Shown here piece by piece: positions 1 through 9,640 of a DNA stretch of 23,751 bases (positions are counted from its first letter, which is position 1; each line of letters begins with the position of its first letter). The stretch comes from Welwitschia mirabilis. Its lineage: Eukaryota; Gnetophyta; Gnetopsida; Welwitschiales. The position numbers were made by a program, and so were the translations under genes. The stretch lies in contig JBOZIK010000001.1 of assembly GCA_051453625.1 (NCBI GenBank), positions 20,964,137 through 20,987,887 on the forward strand, given 5' to 3'. The notes beneath the pieces are model-generated. The model worked only from the letters and a program-made list of their open reading frames with translations, did not search any database and was not told the origin of the DNA.

Positions 1-770
1 CTATTCTTACATTTGTACGGTGTATTCATTCAACTAAACCAAGATAATCTCAATAATTATTTATCCCCATACTTGGATTTCATCACCAAAGTGGGTTGCA
101 ATGTACTTTTATTTCCAAGCGCTTCTAGAAGTGGATTTGACCATCACTATTCTACCCTACCCATGCATGAACTTACTCCAACTTAATATCTTGATCCCTT
201 CTTATCAAAGGATCATGTTGCATTATCCTGCGATGCTTTAAGGAAGTAAGGGTCACTTGTAAGCAAGCATCCACATCAAGTACCATCTATCGCCTCTATC
301 AAGAGTATATTGAGATAAAGTATAAGCCTATGGAGTTGAGCCAACCCATGTTTGTATAGTCTAGAACTTGAAATAGAAGTAACTCACATTTGAAGTGTGG
401 CAGATATTGAGTTGGAATGCTACTAATAGAAGATGCAACCTCCTATTTTATTGGTTAGACACTATCCTAAAACTTATTCATTGTGTGTGATCAAACAAAT
501 TAACATCCCATCAACTTTATACAAGATATTTTTATGTGGAGAACACAAAAGTTAAAAATAAATATAGGACACAATTTTAACATCGTTATTGTATGCAAAC
601 CAAAAGGGTCTATAGTTAAGTAATAATTATGTTATCTAATTATTTTAAATTTTATATTATGTTAATAAGGTTCAAATAGGATTTGATCCTAGGTTCCGTT
701 ATGCATGTTAGTTTATAATGCTTAAAGAAAAGTTATGGTTAATTAGGGTAATTAAAGTTAGGGTGTTACA
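1..770 (+). repeat. Left LTR of the outer gypsy element (right border only)
   Basis: The only firm point is the right border. The sequence GGGTGTTACA ends at 770 with the CA expected of an LTR 3' end and is followed three bases later by a methionine-tRNA-type primer-binding site. The right LTR starting at 23343 opens with TG and a TGTTATAACCC-like start usual for this class. I find no matching TG start between 1 and 600, so the LTR either begins upstream of the window or is truncated and joined to other DNA. The first 500 bases show no coding frame that I recognise. Confidence 0.45.
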
Positions 771-773
771 TAA

Positions 774-790
774 TGGTATCAAACCTTAGA
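774..790 (+). promoter_or_regulatory. Primer-binding site, initiator Met-tRNA type
   Basis: TGGTATCAAACCTTAG lies three bases after the TTACA end of the LTR. The usual plant Ty3/gypsy and copia PBS begins TGGTATCAGAGC, complementary to the 3' end of initiator methionine tRNA. The first eight bases match and the site has decayed after that. It primes minus-strand cDNA synthesis in an intact element, and its position fixes the LTR border and the + strand orientation. Confidence 0.7.
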
Positions 791-800
791 TTAACTTAAA

Positions 801-1510
801 NNNNNNNNNNNNNNNNNNNNNNNNNNNNNNNNNNNNNNNNNNNNNNNNNNNNNNNNNNNNNNNNNNNNNNNNNNNNNNNNNNNNNNNNNNNNNNNNNNNN
901 NNNNNNNNNNNNNNNNNNNNNNNNNNNNNNNNNNNNNNNNNNNNNNNNNNNNNNNNNNNNNNNNNNNNNNNNNNNNNNNNNNNNNNNNNNNNNNNNNNNN
1001 NNNNNNNNNNNNNNNNNNNNNNNNNNNNNNNNNNNNNNNNNNNNNNNNNNNNNNNNNNNNNNNNNNNNNNNNNNNNNNNNNNNNNNNNNNNNNNNNNNNN
1101 NNNNNNNNNNNNNNNNNNNNNNNNNNNNNNNNNNNNNNNNNNNNNNNNNNNNNNNNNNNNNNNNNNNNNNNNNNNNNNNNNNNNNNNNNNNNNNNNNNNN
1201 NNNNNNNNNNNNNNNNNNNNNNNNNNNNNNNNNNNNNNNNNNNNNNNNNNNNNNNNNNNNNNNNNNNNNNNNNNNNNNNNNNNNNNNNNNNNNNNNNNNN
1301 NNNNNNNNNNNNNNNNNNNNNNNNNNNNNNNNNNNNNNNNNNNNNNNNNNNNNNNNNNNNNNNNNNNNNNNNNNNNNNNNNNNNNNNNNNNNNNNNNNNN
1401 NNNNNNNNNNNNNNNNNNNNNNNNNNNNNNNNNNNNNNNNNNNNNNNNNNNNNNNNNNNNNNNNNNNNNNNNNNNNNNNNNNNNNNNNNNNNNNNNNNNN
1501 NNNNNNNNNN
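801..1510. other. Assembly gap (710 N)
   Basis: A run of 710 N lies in the leader between the PBS and gag. The odd length suggests an estimated rather than a placeholder gap. Confidence 0.99.
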
Positions 1511-2361
1511 TAGAATTTATTATATATATAGTTACCTTAATTACCTAATAATGATAAAGTAAATTATATCTATCATAATCCTATTTAGTGAATCATCTTG
1601 AAGTTAGTTATATTTAAGTTAATCCCCATTTTATAAGCAAAAATGAAATTAATCATATTTATAACAACCTTAAAATAATCATGAATTTAATTATATCTAT
1701 AATGGTTCTAATCTTAAATAATCATGAATTTAATGATGGTTCTAACCCATAAATGATTAACTAAATTACACTTATCTTAACCTTAATAGCCATGTAGTAA
1801 TTATGCTCATGATAATCCTAGTTACTAAATAATTGTAGCTATGAAAATCATAATGATTAATTAATCATAAAGTTGATATACCCATGATAATATTAACCCC
1901 AAAATAACCATTAAGTTGATTATATCAATGCTAAATGTAATTCTTAAGCAATCTTACATAGAAAATTAGTGCTTAATAAATCTTATTAACTTATGGATAG
2001 AGATAATGGTCTTTACTTATGAAAATCATAATCTCATATGTTAGCTTATAGAGCTTGATTATTTTAATAAAAACATGAATGAATATATCATAAGTACATA
2101 TACCCTTTATATATATAATCATATAATGTTATATAATTTCCCCCATGATTTCTAATTCTAAATCCTATAAGAAACTTATGAGTCTAATAGAACAAAGCCC
2201 TTTATGTGTGAGAAAAAGGAATTAACTTAATTATTTAATTTAAATTAATTACCTAATGGTCATAACACAATCTTTATTAACAACATATGAACTTCAACTT
2301 TTAATCTAATATTTATCATCTTATCAACTAAATTTGATAATGATTTTTTTACTTCTTCCAA
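1511..2361 (+). other. Non-coding gypsy leader, very AT-rich
   Basis: This stretch lies between the PBS and the gag start. It is very AT-rich, full of ATAATCAT/TTAATTA-like words, and has stops in all frames. A small tandem duplication is visible at 1674-1745. I see no gene or RNA gene here. Its position fits the long untranslated leader of a plant gypsy element. Confidence 0.5.
1674..1745. repeat. Short tandem duplication in the leader
   Basis: The word AATAATCATGAATTTAAT occurs at 1674 and again at 1717. Each copy is followed by ATGGTTCTAA, and the first copy has about ten extra bases in between. It looks like a local slippage duplication with no evident function. Confidence 0.6.
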
Positions 2362-3480
2362 ATGACTCGTCGTCGTTAACAAGTCTTGGGGCTAATTCAA
2401 TTGCACCAACTAGTCAATAACAAGATAACTCAAGGACTAATCAACAACATAATGATGGAAATCAATCTCCTATTACTCTTAATCTAGAGGCATTAATGAG
2501 TTCGTTCATGCAATTTCTATTACAAACGGTAAATCAAGATTAAAACCCACAAATAAACAATGGTGTCAATCAACCTAATAAGGATGTGGATATGAGGAAG
2601 TTAATTCAAACATTTATTAAGTTAAATCCACCAAATCTTATAGGAGGTTCAGATCCACCTAAACCAGAAGCATGGCTAAGTGATGCTGAAAAGATTATAA
2701 GTACCTTAGGATGTGATGAATATGAAAAGGCTTCTTTAGCTATTTACATGTTACAAGAAGAAGCTAAGCTATGGTGGAAAACAAAGACAGCAAAGTTAGG
2801 TGAGATGGAAATTTTATGGGAAGAGTTTGAGCACGTATTTAAAAAAAATATATATTACCAAGTTCTACATTTGTCAAAAGGTTACTGAATTCTAAAATCT
2901 TAGGTAAGCACTTAATGTGACCATAGCTTCTCATGAATGTAAATTTGTGGAACTATTAAGATATGTATCACATATGCATCTTGATGAAGAAGCTAAAGTA
3001 AATCTTTTCATTGATAATCTACTTCCTTCAGTTGGTGTTAAAGTATCTATGTTCTAATCTAAAACTTAGAACTTTATCTGAGGCTATAGAGAAAGCAAAA
3101 ATAGCAAAGTAAACTTGCCAAAGACAATAAGAAAACAAGAAACAAATTCCTCCTAAGGATTCCAGCTTCAAGGGAAATCAATCACATGTGTTTCATTATA
3201 ATAACACTTGGAATGTCAATAGGGGTAATGTTTCTAATAATAATAGTAGAAATAGGAATTTCAACCAAAATAAGCATGCACCATTTAATAGGAATTTGAT
3301 GTTTCCAGTCAAAGTCATATGAGTAATCAATCACAGAGATCCAATTTTAAGCAAAATCCTAGTCAAAGTCATTATCAAGGCCAGTCTAATAATGGCTTTT
3401 AATGCTTTAATTGTAAAGAAAACAACAGGGTTAAAGAATGTCCATTACTTATTAAGAGCAATCCCTAGACAATAAACAGA
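2362..3480 (+). pseudogene. gag: Ty3/gypsy Gag, decayed
   Basis: An ATG at 2362 opens a basic start (MTRRR) that runs straight into a stop. The gag frame proper is one base out and resumes near 2391. The clear core is at 2586-2885, with DPPKPEAWLSDAEKI, LGCDEYEKASLAIYML and EEAKLWWK, the classic plant retrotransposon Gag (capsid) pattern. A frameshift follows in the A-run near 2840. Capsid sequence continues in another frame (EEAKVNLFIDNLLPSVG near 2990). A degenerate zinc knuckle sits at 3403-3441. In-frame stops lie near 2409 and 2541. In an intact element this protein forms the particle and packages RNA; this copy cannot. Confidence 0.9.
3403..3441 (+). pseudogene. Degenerate CCHC zinc knuckle (outer copy)
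   Basis: The frame reads CFNCKENN-RVKEC directly after an in-frame TAA. All three cysteines survive, but the histidine of the CX2CX4HX4C nucleic-acid-binding knuckle is missing and the spacing is one residue short. The matching site in the second copy, near 6280-6330, has lost different residues. Confidence 0.75.
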
Positions 3481-3833
3481 AAATGCTCAAGTATCAAGTA
3501 CTGTTTGGTAACTAATATCGAGCAAATCATTATTTTATATCTCCTAGAGTTGTTCTAGGAGAAAAATGATGTTGTACTCCAATTGAGGGATTTATAGAGC
3601 TTGCAAATAGATCCATAACTAAGGTTAATCATCAAGTTCAAAATTGTATTTTATTTATAAGTGAGGGATATTTTTAGATTTAACTAATTGTTATCAATCT
3701 AGGAAAATATGATGTTGTTTTGGGCATGAATTGATTGATATAGAATAAGGCTATTATAGATTGTAAGAAGTATCAAGTAGAGATGTCAAATCATGGATAA
3801 AGAATAATCTTTCAAGGTCAATTCAAATTAGCT
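3481..3833 (+). pseudogene. Gypsy aspartic protease, decayed
   Basis: The segment encodes scattered protease matches ending in DVVLGMN at 3711-3731, the usual (Y)DVILGMDWL block near the C-terminus of plant gypsy proteases. The active-site block found in the second copy at 6498-6527 is not present here: the sequence runs from a short remnant near 3525 straight to the following PRVVL region, so it appears deleted. The protease would cut the Gag-Pol polyprotein; this copy is inactive. Confidence 0.7.
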
Positions 3834-4145
3834 GTGATTAACTTGATTAAAGCCAAGCATATAAAGAGGAAACTTAAGAAGGAATCATTAGTTTATATGC
3901 TTTGTTTACAATCAGCTAACATAAAGGAAGGAGGAACTTCAGTAGGGAATATACTAATAATCCAAAATTATCTTAATGTATTTATAACAGAACTACCAGG
4001 AATGTTACCTATTCTAGAAGTTGAGTTTTCTATTGATTTAATTTCAAGAACTCAACCTATTTCCAATACACCTTATAGAATGTCTCCTACAGAAATGAAA
4101 GAATTAAAAATTTAGCTTGAAGAACTTCTACAAAAAGGTTTTATT
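3834..4145 (+). pseudogene. pol: Start of gypsy reverse transcriptase (outer copy)
   Basis: A 93-residue open stretch encodes the protease-RT linker and the RT entry: VFITELPGMLP, then VEFSIDLISRTQPISNTPYR and MSPTEMKELK, the conserved segment before the RT fingers. A TAG at 4113-4115 interrupts it where the family normally has Gln. The frame then continues ([10 protein letters not shown]) into the N gap at 4146. The second copy at 6945-7125 is nearly identical over the last 75 bases and shares the same stop. Confidence 0.9.
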
Positions 4146-4245
4146 NNNNNNNNNNNNNNNNNNNNNNNNNNNNNNNNNNNNNNNNNNNNNNNNNNNNNNN
4201 NNNNNNNNNNNNNNNNNNNNNNNNNNNNNNNNNNNNNNNNNNNNN
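4146..4245. other. Assembly gap (100 N)
   Basis: This is exactly 100 N, a conventional unknown-length gap. It lies where the outer gypsy copy stops and unrelated - strand LTR-element sequence begins, so the junction itself is not visible. Confidence 0.99.
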
Positions 4246-5018
4246 AGTAAAGATGTGTTATATGCCATAAAGATAAGATAATTAGGATAATTAGGAAAAA
4301 GAGAGGATGTAGGAATTTTAGTAAAATCTTACTAATCTTTAGAAATTTTCAAAGATTTTGGAGTATGTAAATAAGAAATAGTAAATGCATGAATAATTGT
4401 CTTGCTCAATTAAATAAATAATTTTTTCTTTCTTATCTTAAGTTTTTGAGTACTTTCTTAAAAAAAATACCTTTCACAATTGTATTTACTTTTGCTACTA
4501 TTTATCATTACCCTATAAGATCAAATTATGTCCAACAAACTTTTTTACATTCAAGTGGCATCAATCTCTAAGATCACTTAAAGATGCAACGAATCTGATA
4601 TACCAAATGAATGTGGTAATCACATAGATCATGTAAAGATCAAAGTTTAGGTGAAGTTTGTTGCAAATAATAATCAATGTGGTAATCCCCAAGATCACAC
4701 AAAGTATAAGCAGTATACCTAATAGATTACTGAATTAAAATATGAATTCTTAAAATTACAATTGAAAGTAAATAAAAAAAATTACAAGAAATAAAAATTA
4801 CAATTTATAAGAAAGCAAATTAAAGTAAACTTCAAATGGATAATCAAATAATTACTTGTAGACCAAAAGGTAATCAAGAAATTAAAAGTAGATCCAAAAG
4901 CAAAAAATATAATACTCAAACAAACAAATTAAATTGAATTTAAAATACTTACTTTAGTAATGATAATATTCCTTTTTCTCTTGAAGTCTTCCCTAGTAAT
5001 GACGCCAAAATTTTCTAA
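4246..5018 (-). mobile_element. Leader fragment of a second LTR-element family
   Basis: This side holds the probable internal leader downstream (on the - strand) of the PBS at 4991-5007. It is non-coding, A/T-rich and carries no recognised protein domain. Two related words with GGTAATC and AAGATCAC near 4613 and 4680 suggest small internal repeats. The element is cut by the gap at 4245, so its other end is not seen. Confidence 0.4.
4991..5007 (-). promoter_or_regulatory. Decayed PBS of Athila/Tat type
   Basis: Read on the - strand this is TGGCGTCATTACTAGGG. The common PBS of plant Athila/Tat elements is TGGCGCCGTTGCCGGGG. Twelve of 17 bases match, and all five differences are C-to-T or G-to-A transitions. 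It is preceded by AAAATTT, as is usual in these elements. It fixes a - strand element whose LTR lies at higher coordinates. Confidence 0.55.
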
Positions 5019-5253
5019 TGCATATTTATGCTTCTAGTTCCAATATTATAAAGATCAAATTTAACTTGTAACATATAAAAAGCTAATAATCTAGTTTCAC
5101 GCAATACACATTTGTATAGTGGGATCAACCCAAATGTCATACACTTAGAGAAGACTTCTAAAATAAAATATAAGAAATTGATTTAGAGAGAGAAGAATAA
5201 CATATTTTAAAATTTTGCTTTGAAGGAAATAAAATTGAAAAATGCAAAGATGA

Positions 5254-5303
5254 GAATGGAATACAATGCAATGGAATGAAATGAAATGCAATGTAATGAA
5301 TGT
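5254..5303. repeat. AATGN pentanucleotide run
   Basis: About nine successive five-base units of the form AATGN (AATGG, AATAC, AATGC, AATGA, AATGT) follow one another with little interruption. This is a degenerate microsatellite inside the candidate LTR. Confidence 0.7.
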
Positions 5304-5757
5304 AGTTCTAATGTAATGAATTAATTAAACTTCCAATCTATTATTACTTAGATTAGTCCTTATAACCTATTTTAATTACAAATTCATGTCACTTAAATGG
5401 TAATTAAGATAAGATATAAGGAAGAACAATAAAACATTTAAAAATATTTTAATTCAATAAATACCTTTATTAATGAAATTGAAGTATATCCACTTATGAC
5501 AATAACTCCTCAATGAAAGATTCACTACCTAACACAAAGGTGATTCTTCTCATAACTAGGATGGATATCCTTACCTCCAATAATTTTTAATCGTCACAAG
5601 AATGTAGATGACAAAATATGATTTTGAATAGGGTTTGAAAGGGTCTATTTATAAGTTGGGATAGGTTGCTAAAGGGTTTAAAATGAAGAGGTACAACTTA
5701 GATCCACCCTTTTATAACAATTTAATTAACTTTACAAATTATTTTAACTATCATTCC

Positions 5758-5930
5758 TTGTGTCATCCCCATAATAGAGAGGACGATACTCCATCTGCTA
5801 ACTAATTCTTAGCATGTGTCAAAAATACTAACTATCATTCCAGTTATCGTTGCCACGACACAGAGGATGATCATACTTTTCTGACTGCTATCCCCTCTGT
5901 CATTCCCTTAACATAGAGAATGATTAATGT
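5758..5930. repeat. Three imperfect 26-bp repeats
   Basis: Three related words occur near 5762, 5845 and 5897: GTCATCCCCATAATAGAG, ATCGTTGCCACGACACAGAG and GTCATTCCCTTAACATAGAG. Each is followed by GA-rich sequence ending GAT. Spacing is irregular, about 50-80 bases. They resemble the repeated CG-containing words found in the U3 region of some plant LTRs. No function can be shown. Confidence 0.45.
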
Positions 5931-6116
5931 ATCTTTATCACATTGCTTGGGTTCATCATTATTCAAAAATGGCTTCTTATTTGAAAAGTTATTACATCTT
6001 TTGATCTATATGGGAGCTTCATAGAATTTTCATGAATCCCTAGAAAATCTTGTCAATAGGACCTAAAAATGTACTCCACAAGTATATTAAATAAGTTAAG
6101 TTAGCATCACAACACA

Positions 6117-6944
6117 TCGTAATAAGAATTAGAATGTCAATAGGACCAAAAGAAGCATGTATCATTCAAGAGGAATTAGAATATTTGCAATTTGATTCAT
6201 ATGAGCAATCAACCATAAAGATCCAATTTTAGGCAGAATCCTAGTCAAAGTCATTATTAAGGTCAATCTAATAATGGCTTTCGATGTTACACTTATAAAA
6301 TAAATCACAAGATTAAAGAATATCCATTAATTACTAAGAGCTAGCCTAGACAATAATCAAAAAATCCTCAAGGATTACATACCATTTAGTAATTAATTAG
6401 ATGACTTGGATCAGTAATAGATAATCAAATGGTACAATTTTAGAGCTCAATCATAGAAGGTAAAGCTTTACTTAATAATATAGAAATAATTATTTTACTT
6501 AATTATGGAGTAACTCATTGCTTTGTATTCCTTAGAGTTGTTTTCAAATAAAAAGTATATTATACTCTAATTGAGTAATGCCTAGAGCTTCCAAACGAGT
6601 CCATAATTAAAGTTAATCATTAGATCCAAAATTGTACTTTATCTATAATTGGACGATATTTCTAGATTCAACCAATTATTGTCAATCTAGGAAAATATGA
6701 TCATGAATTAGTTGTTGTGAGATAAGGCAGTTATAAAAAGTAAGAAGTATCAAGTAGAGATGATAAATTATGGGCAAATAATAACCTTTCAAGGTTAATC
6801 CAAATCAATTAGGAATAACTTAATTAAAGACAAGCATATAAAGAGGAAAATCAAGAAGACATCATTAGTTTGTATACTTTGTCTAAAATTAGCTAACATA
6901 AAGAAAGGAGAAACTACAGTGGAAAATATACTAATAATCCAAGA
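6117..6944 (+). pseudogene. Second gypsy copy: zinc knuckle and protease remnants
   Basis: Sequence homologous to 3200-3930 of the outer copy begins within a few bases of the candidate LTR edge. The knuckle near 6280-6330 keeps the first Cys and the His (INHKIK) but has Tyr for the other two cysteines. The protease active site at 6498-6527 reads LNYGVTHCFV, where families have L-D-(S/T)-G-A-(S/T)-H; the catalytic Asp is Asn. Stops and frameshifts are frequent. The 5' gag and the LTR of this copy are missing on this side. Confidence 0.8.
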
Positions 6945-7539
6945 TTATCTTGATGTATTTATAACAGAATTACTAGGAATGTCATCTGTTCAAGAAGTTG
7001 AGTTTGCTATTGATTTGCTCTCAAGAACTTAACCTATATCGAAGGCACCATATAGAATGTCTCCTACAGAAATGAAAGAATTAAAAATTTAGCTTGAAGA
7101 ACTTCTACAAAAAGGTTTTATTCATCCTAGTGTATTACCATGGGGTGCATCAATGTTGTTTGTAAAGAAAAGGGATGAAACACTTAGGTTATGCATTAAT
7201 TATAGATAGTTAAATAAAGTTACAATTAAGAACAAGTATCCATTCCCAAGAATAGATGACCTCTTTGACCAACTCAAGAAAGCCAAGTTATTTTTTAAAG
7301 TTGATTTAAAATCTGGATATCATCAAGTTTGAATTAAAAAAGAAGGCATTTACAAAATAGCCTTCAGAACTCAGTATGGGCACTATGAGTTTACTGTGAT
7401 GCCTTTTAGTTTAACTAATGCTCTTGCAATATTTATGAGCCTTACAAATCACATCTTCCAAACATATCTTAACTTATTTGTAATTTTTTTCATTGATAAC
7501 ATTCTCATTTATTCTAAGTCTTATGAGAAACATGAGAAA
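6945..7539 (+). pseudogene. pol: Gypsy reverse transcriptase, N-terminal part (second copy)
   Basis: Nearly one continuous frame encodes the linker, then [68 protein letters not shown] and FFIDNILIYSKS. These are the ordered RT blocks of plant Ty3/gypsy elements. The first catalytic Asp (KVDLKSGY) is kept, but the FIDD motif is FIDN (AAC at 7498-7500). Stops occur at 7090 and at the YR*L and QV*I positions. The frame ends abruptly after YEKHEKHL at about 7545, where unrelated repeat-rich DNA begins. The rest of RT resumes at 20441. Confidence 0.93.
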
Positions 7540-7905
7540 CACTTGTCTTAAAAATGCCTTAAATACTTTTAAGGCATTTATTCACAAAACGCTTAAAAAA
7601 ACCTCACCATATGCTTTTAAGATGTTTTTAAGGTGTTTTAATAAAAATGTATTAAAAGATCTTTTGTGGTTTTTTTTTTGAAGAAATACCTTAAAAAGCC
7701 TTTTGAGGTAATTTTTTAAGGTCTTTCGCGGTGTTTTGAAGAAATGCCTTAAAAGGCCTTTTATGGCATTGAGGCATATTTTTGAAGAAACATCTTAAAA
7801 GGCTTTTTAAGGCCTTTATTTCTATAAATGCCTCAAAATCTATTTTGAGTAATTTTATCAAATAAGTGCCTCAAAAGACATCACCTGAAAAAAATAATAA
7901 AATAA
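7540..7905. repeat. Left subterminal repeat cluster
   Basis: About ten copies of motifs related to AATGCCTTAAAA and TTTTAAGGCATTT lie in both orientations within about 360 bases, for example at 7552, 7568, 7686, 7745 and 7795-7850. The first pair, AAATGCCTTAAA (7552-7563) and TTTAAGGCATTT (7568-7579), forms a perfect 12-bp hairpin with a 4-base loop. The units degrade towards the interior (GCCTCAAAA variants). In CACTA elements such repeats bind the transposase. Confidence 0.8.
7566..7582 (+). repeat. Inverted repeat, left partner (17 bp)
   Basis: CTTTTAAGGCATTTATT is the exact reverse complement of 20409-20425. It lies 26 bases inside the apparent left edge of the insertion; the right partner lies about 16 bases inside the right edge. 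Confidence 0.85.
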
Positions 7906-8840
7906 ATGCCCCTAACGTGCAATTAGCACATCCCTAAATCATGATGTGGTCCTTTGGTTGGAGGTTTTTGGATTGGTCTATGTGGAAAGAAACCAAAGGA
8001 TAGCTAAAAAATTGAATACTAGCAAACAGAAGTGAAAATTGCAGAGGCAGCAATGTACTAACAAGTCATCTAAAAGAACTTACATTATGTAATGGATTTT
8101 GACATTGAAAAGTAGGTTTTTGGGAATTTTGTTGTTATAGGTTATGAATACTAAATAAAAACAAAAAATAGATTGACAAGTAGAAATGAGTGCATTATTA
8201 TAGAAATAAATGATAATTATGTCAAACGTGGATATTGTCAAACAGTACTGAAAAACATGAAGTATGGTATGAACCAAATTTTTATCTTCTAATGTTACAC
8301 ACATAACATGGATATTATCTAAGATGTCAACATACAATTTAACATTTACAAATGCTTATTATGCTAATTCATATGATCTTTTACTATCATGACTTATGCA
8401 CAACTAATATTTTCTTTCACCCTTCCAACTACTTTCCTACATGATAACTTAATAAGGCATAGATCATTTATTTAATGAATGTGTATTAATTCTAAGATTT
8501 ATGTTTCTGGTCCATTATACTTTAAATGTAATCGACCATGATATATATGATTTGAAATGCTACTGGTTAATGTATTAGTAGACTTGGAAGCTTGAAAATT
8601 AGTGCATATTTTCAAGACACTAAAATATTACTAGGTCAATTATCTAGAAGACTCCAAAGGTAATGGGGTAAAATTGTTTTGGTAAATATGGGAAAGCCTG
8701 ATTTTGAGTGAGTTAAAAATATATATTGCATTACAACATAATGTAGATTATTAATGTAAGCAGAGAAGAAAGAGAAAAACCTGGAAACTTTTGGTTTGAT
8801 TCCCTCTTCTTTCAGCTAAGTTCTTTTTTACTGAGAAAGT
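7906..8840. other. Interior of the insertion, no gene seen
   Basis: AT-rich sequence with no recognised domain. An 85-codon - strand open stretch at 8080-8337 has the Ile/Phe/Tyr-rich composition of chance AT-rich ORFs, and I do not count it as a gene. Confidence 0.5.
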
Positions 8841-9165
8841 CACTCCATTCAGGAACCTATGACTTCTCTAGTTCCATCTCTGCATGGCTCTCACTACCTA
8901 AGTATAGGTGGTGGCGTAGTAGTAGGTCATAGATATGGTATATGCTTCTGCTTCGAGAGTTTTTCCACTAAAAACACTATTCTATCTAAGAGAGAACATG
9001 TTGCTAGATATAATAGATCATGGGGTCTGTTGTGCCCTCATTGTCACCTCCTTCAGGGCTATAGAATTTTGATTTTGAATTGTTTATGCAACTCCAACAT
9101 AGATCTTGCTCCTTCTCCCCTTTGCTCCCCTTTTTTGTGTGTGTATGTGTGTATGTAAAGAAGTT
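8841..9165. other. Less AT-rich, coding-like block of unknown origin
   Basis: This block stands out as clearly less AT-rich than its surroundings. A + strand frame (8859-9158, 99 codons from an ATG) is open. On the - strand one frame reads KTLEAEAYTISMTYYYATTY, then a stop, and later FLNGVTFSVKKNLAERRGNQ with one more stop between. I recognise neither. The - strand reading has the more protein-like composition and agrees with the orientation of the sorting-nexin exons, so a decayed captured exon is possible. A TGTG-rich tract lies at about 9137-9156. Confidence 0.3.
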
Positions 9166-9367
9166 TCATATGTGGAAATGATTTTGTTATCTACAGTATC
9201 AGTGTTACAAGTCACGTTCTCTAAGAATCTTCATCTGTGCTTGAACGAATCTTGATATTAGTATTGACTAGCCTCAATAATAGCTATTATAGCTCAGAAG
9301 CCTTTTTAGATGGAAGAATGAAACATGCAATGACATGTCTTCTTGTCCGATGAATTCAGGGATGGCT

Positions 9368-9640
9368 CTATAACTTTATGTAGATCTGTGAGTATACTAT
9401 GAATTCACTTACTTCTCTCCCAAAATCTGATTTCAACCATCTTAGCAAAGATGAAAAAATTGAAAAAATGCTAAAGCCTTCCTTGTGGCTACCTCCCCCA
9501 AAGCGTTGTTTTTCCCTCACTGTTTGTACTAGAGACCTGTCCATTACCTTTTCTTGCATTGCTAACTCTCTATTTTCACTACTATGCTTCTTTTGACTGC
9601 CATTCTTTCCTCTATGATACTAGCATTTTCTCATAGCCAT
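9368..9640. other. Second coding-like block, open on both strands
   Basis: Both strands are open here: + strand 9399-9596 and - strand 9559-9368. The - strand frame extends upstream through HRGKNGSQKKHSSENRELAM and continues as QEKVMDRSLVQTVREKQRFG. The Lys/Glu-rich - strand reading looks more like real protein than the Ser/Leu/Phe-rich + strand one. I recognise no domain. It may be a captured exon remnant of the same gene or of another one. Confidence 0.28.

Larger units (their letters stand above)
5019..6116 (-). repeat. Candidate LTR of the - strand element
   Basis: The left border is inferred from a CA (on the - strand) at 5020-5019, a few bases before the PBS. The right border is inferred from a TG start, TGTGTTGTGATGCTAAC, read leftwards from 6116. 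Recognisable gypsy sequence begins directly after it at about 6118. The length of about 1.1 kb suits an LTR. There is no coding sequence inside. It contains a pentanucleotide run and a set of imperfect 26-bp repeats. The partner LTR is not visible. Confidence 0.4.

Noticed and set aside
7493-7681. 62-codon + strand open frame over the RT/insertion junction
   Set aside because: It only joins RT-tail sequence read out of frame to the repeat cluster; it has no protein motif and is a chance frame.
7540-7905. CRISPR-like array
   Set aside because: The short repeats are in both orientations with irregular spacing in a plant genome; they are transposon subterminal repeats.
8080-8337. 85-codon - strand open frame
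   Set aside because: Ile/Tyr/Phe/Asn-rich composition expected from AT-rich DNA; no motif and no splice or start context.
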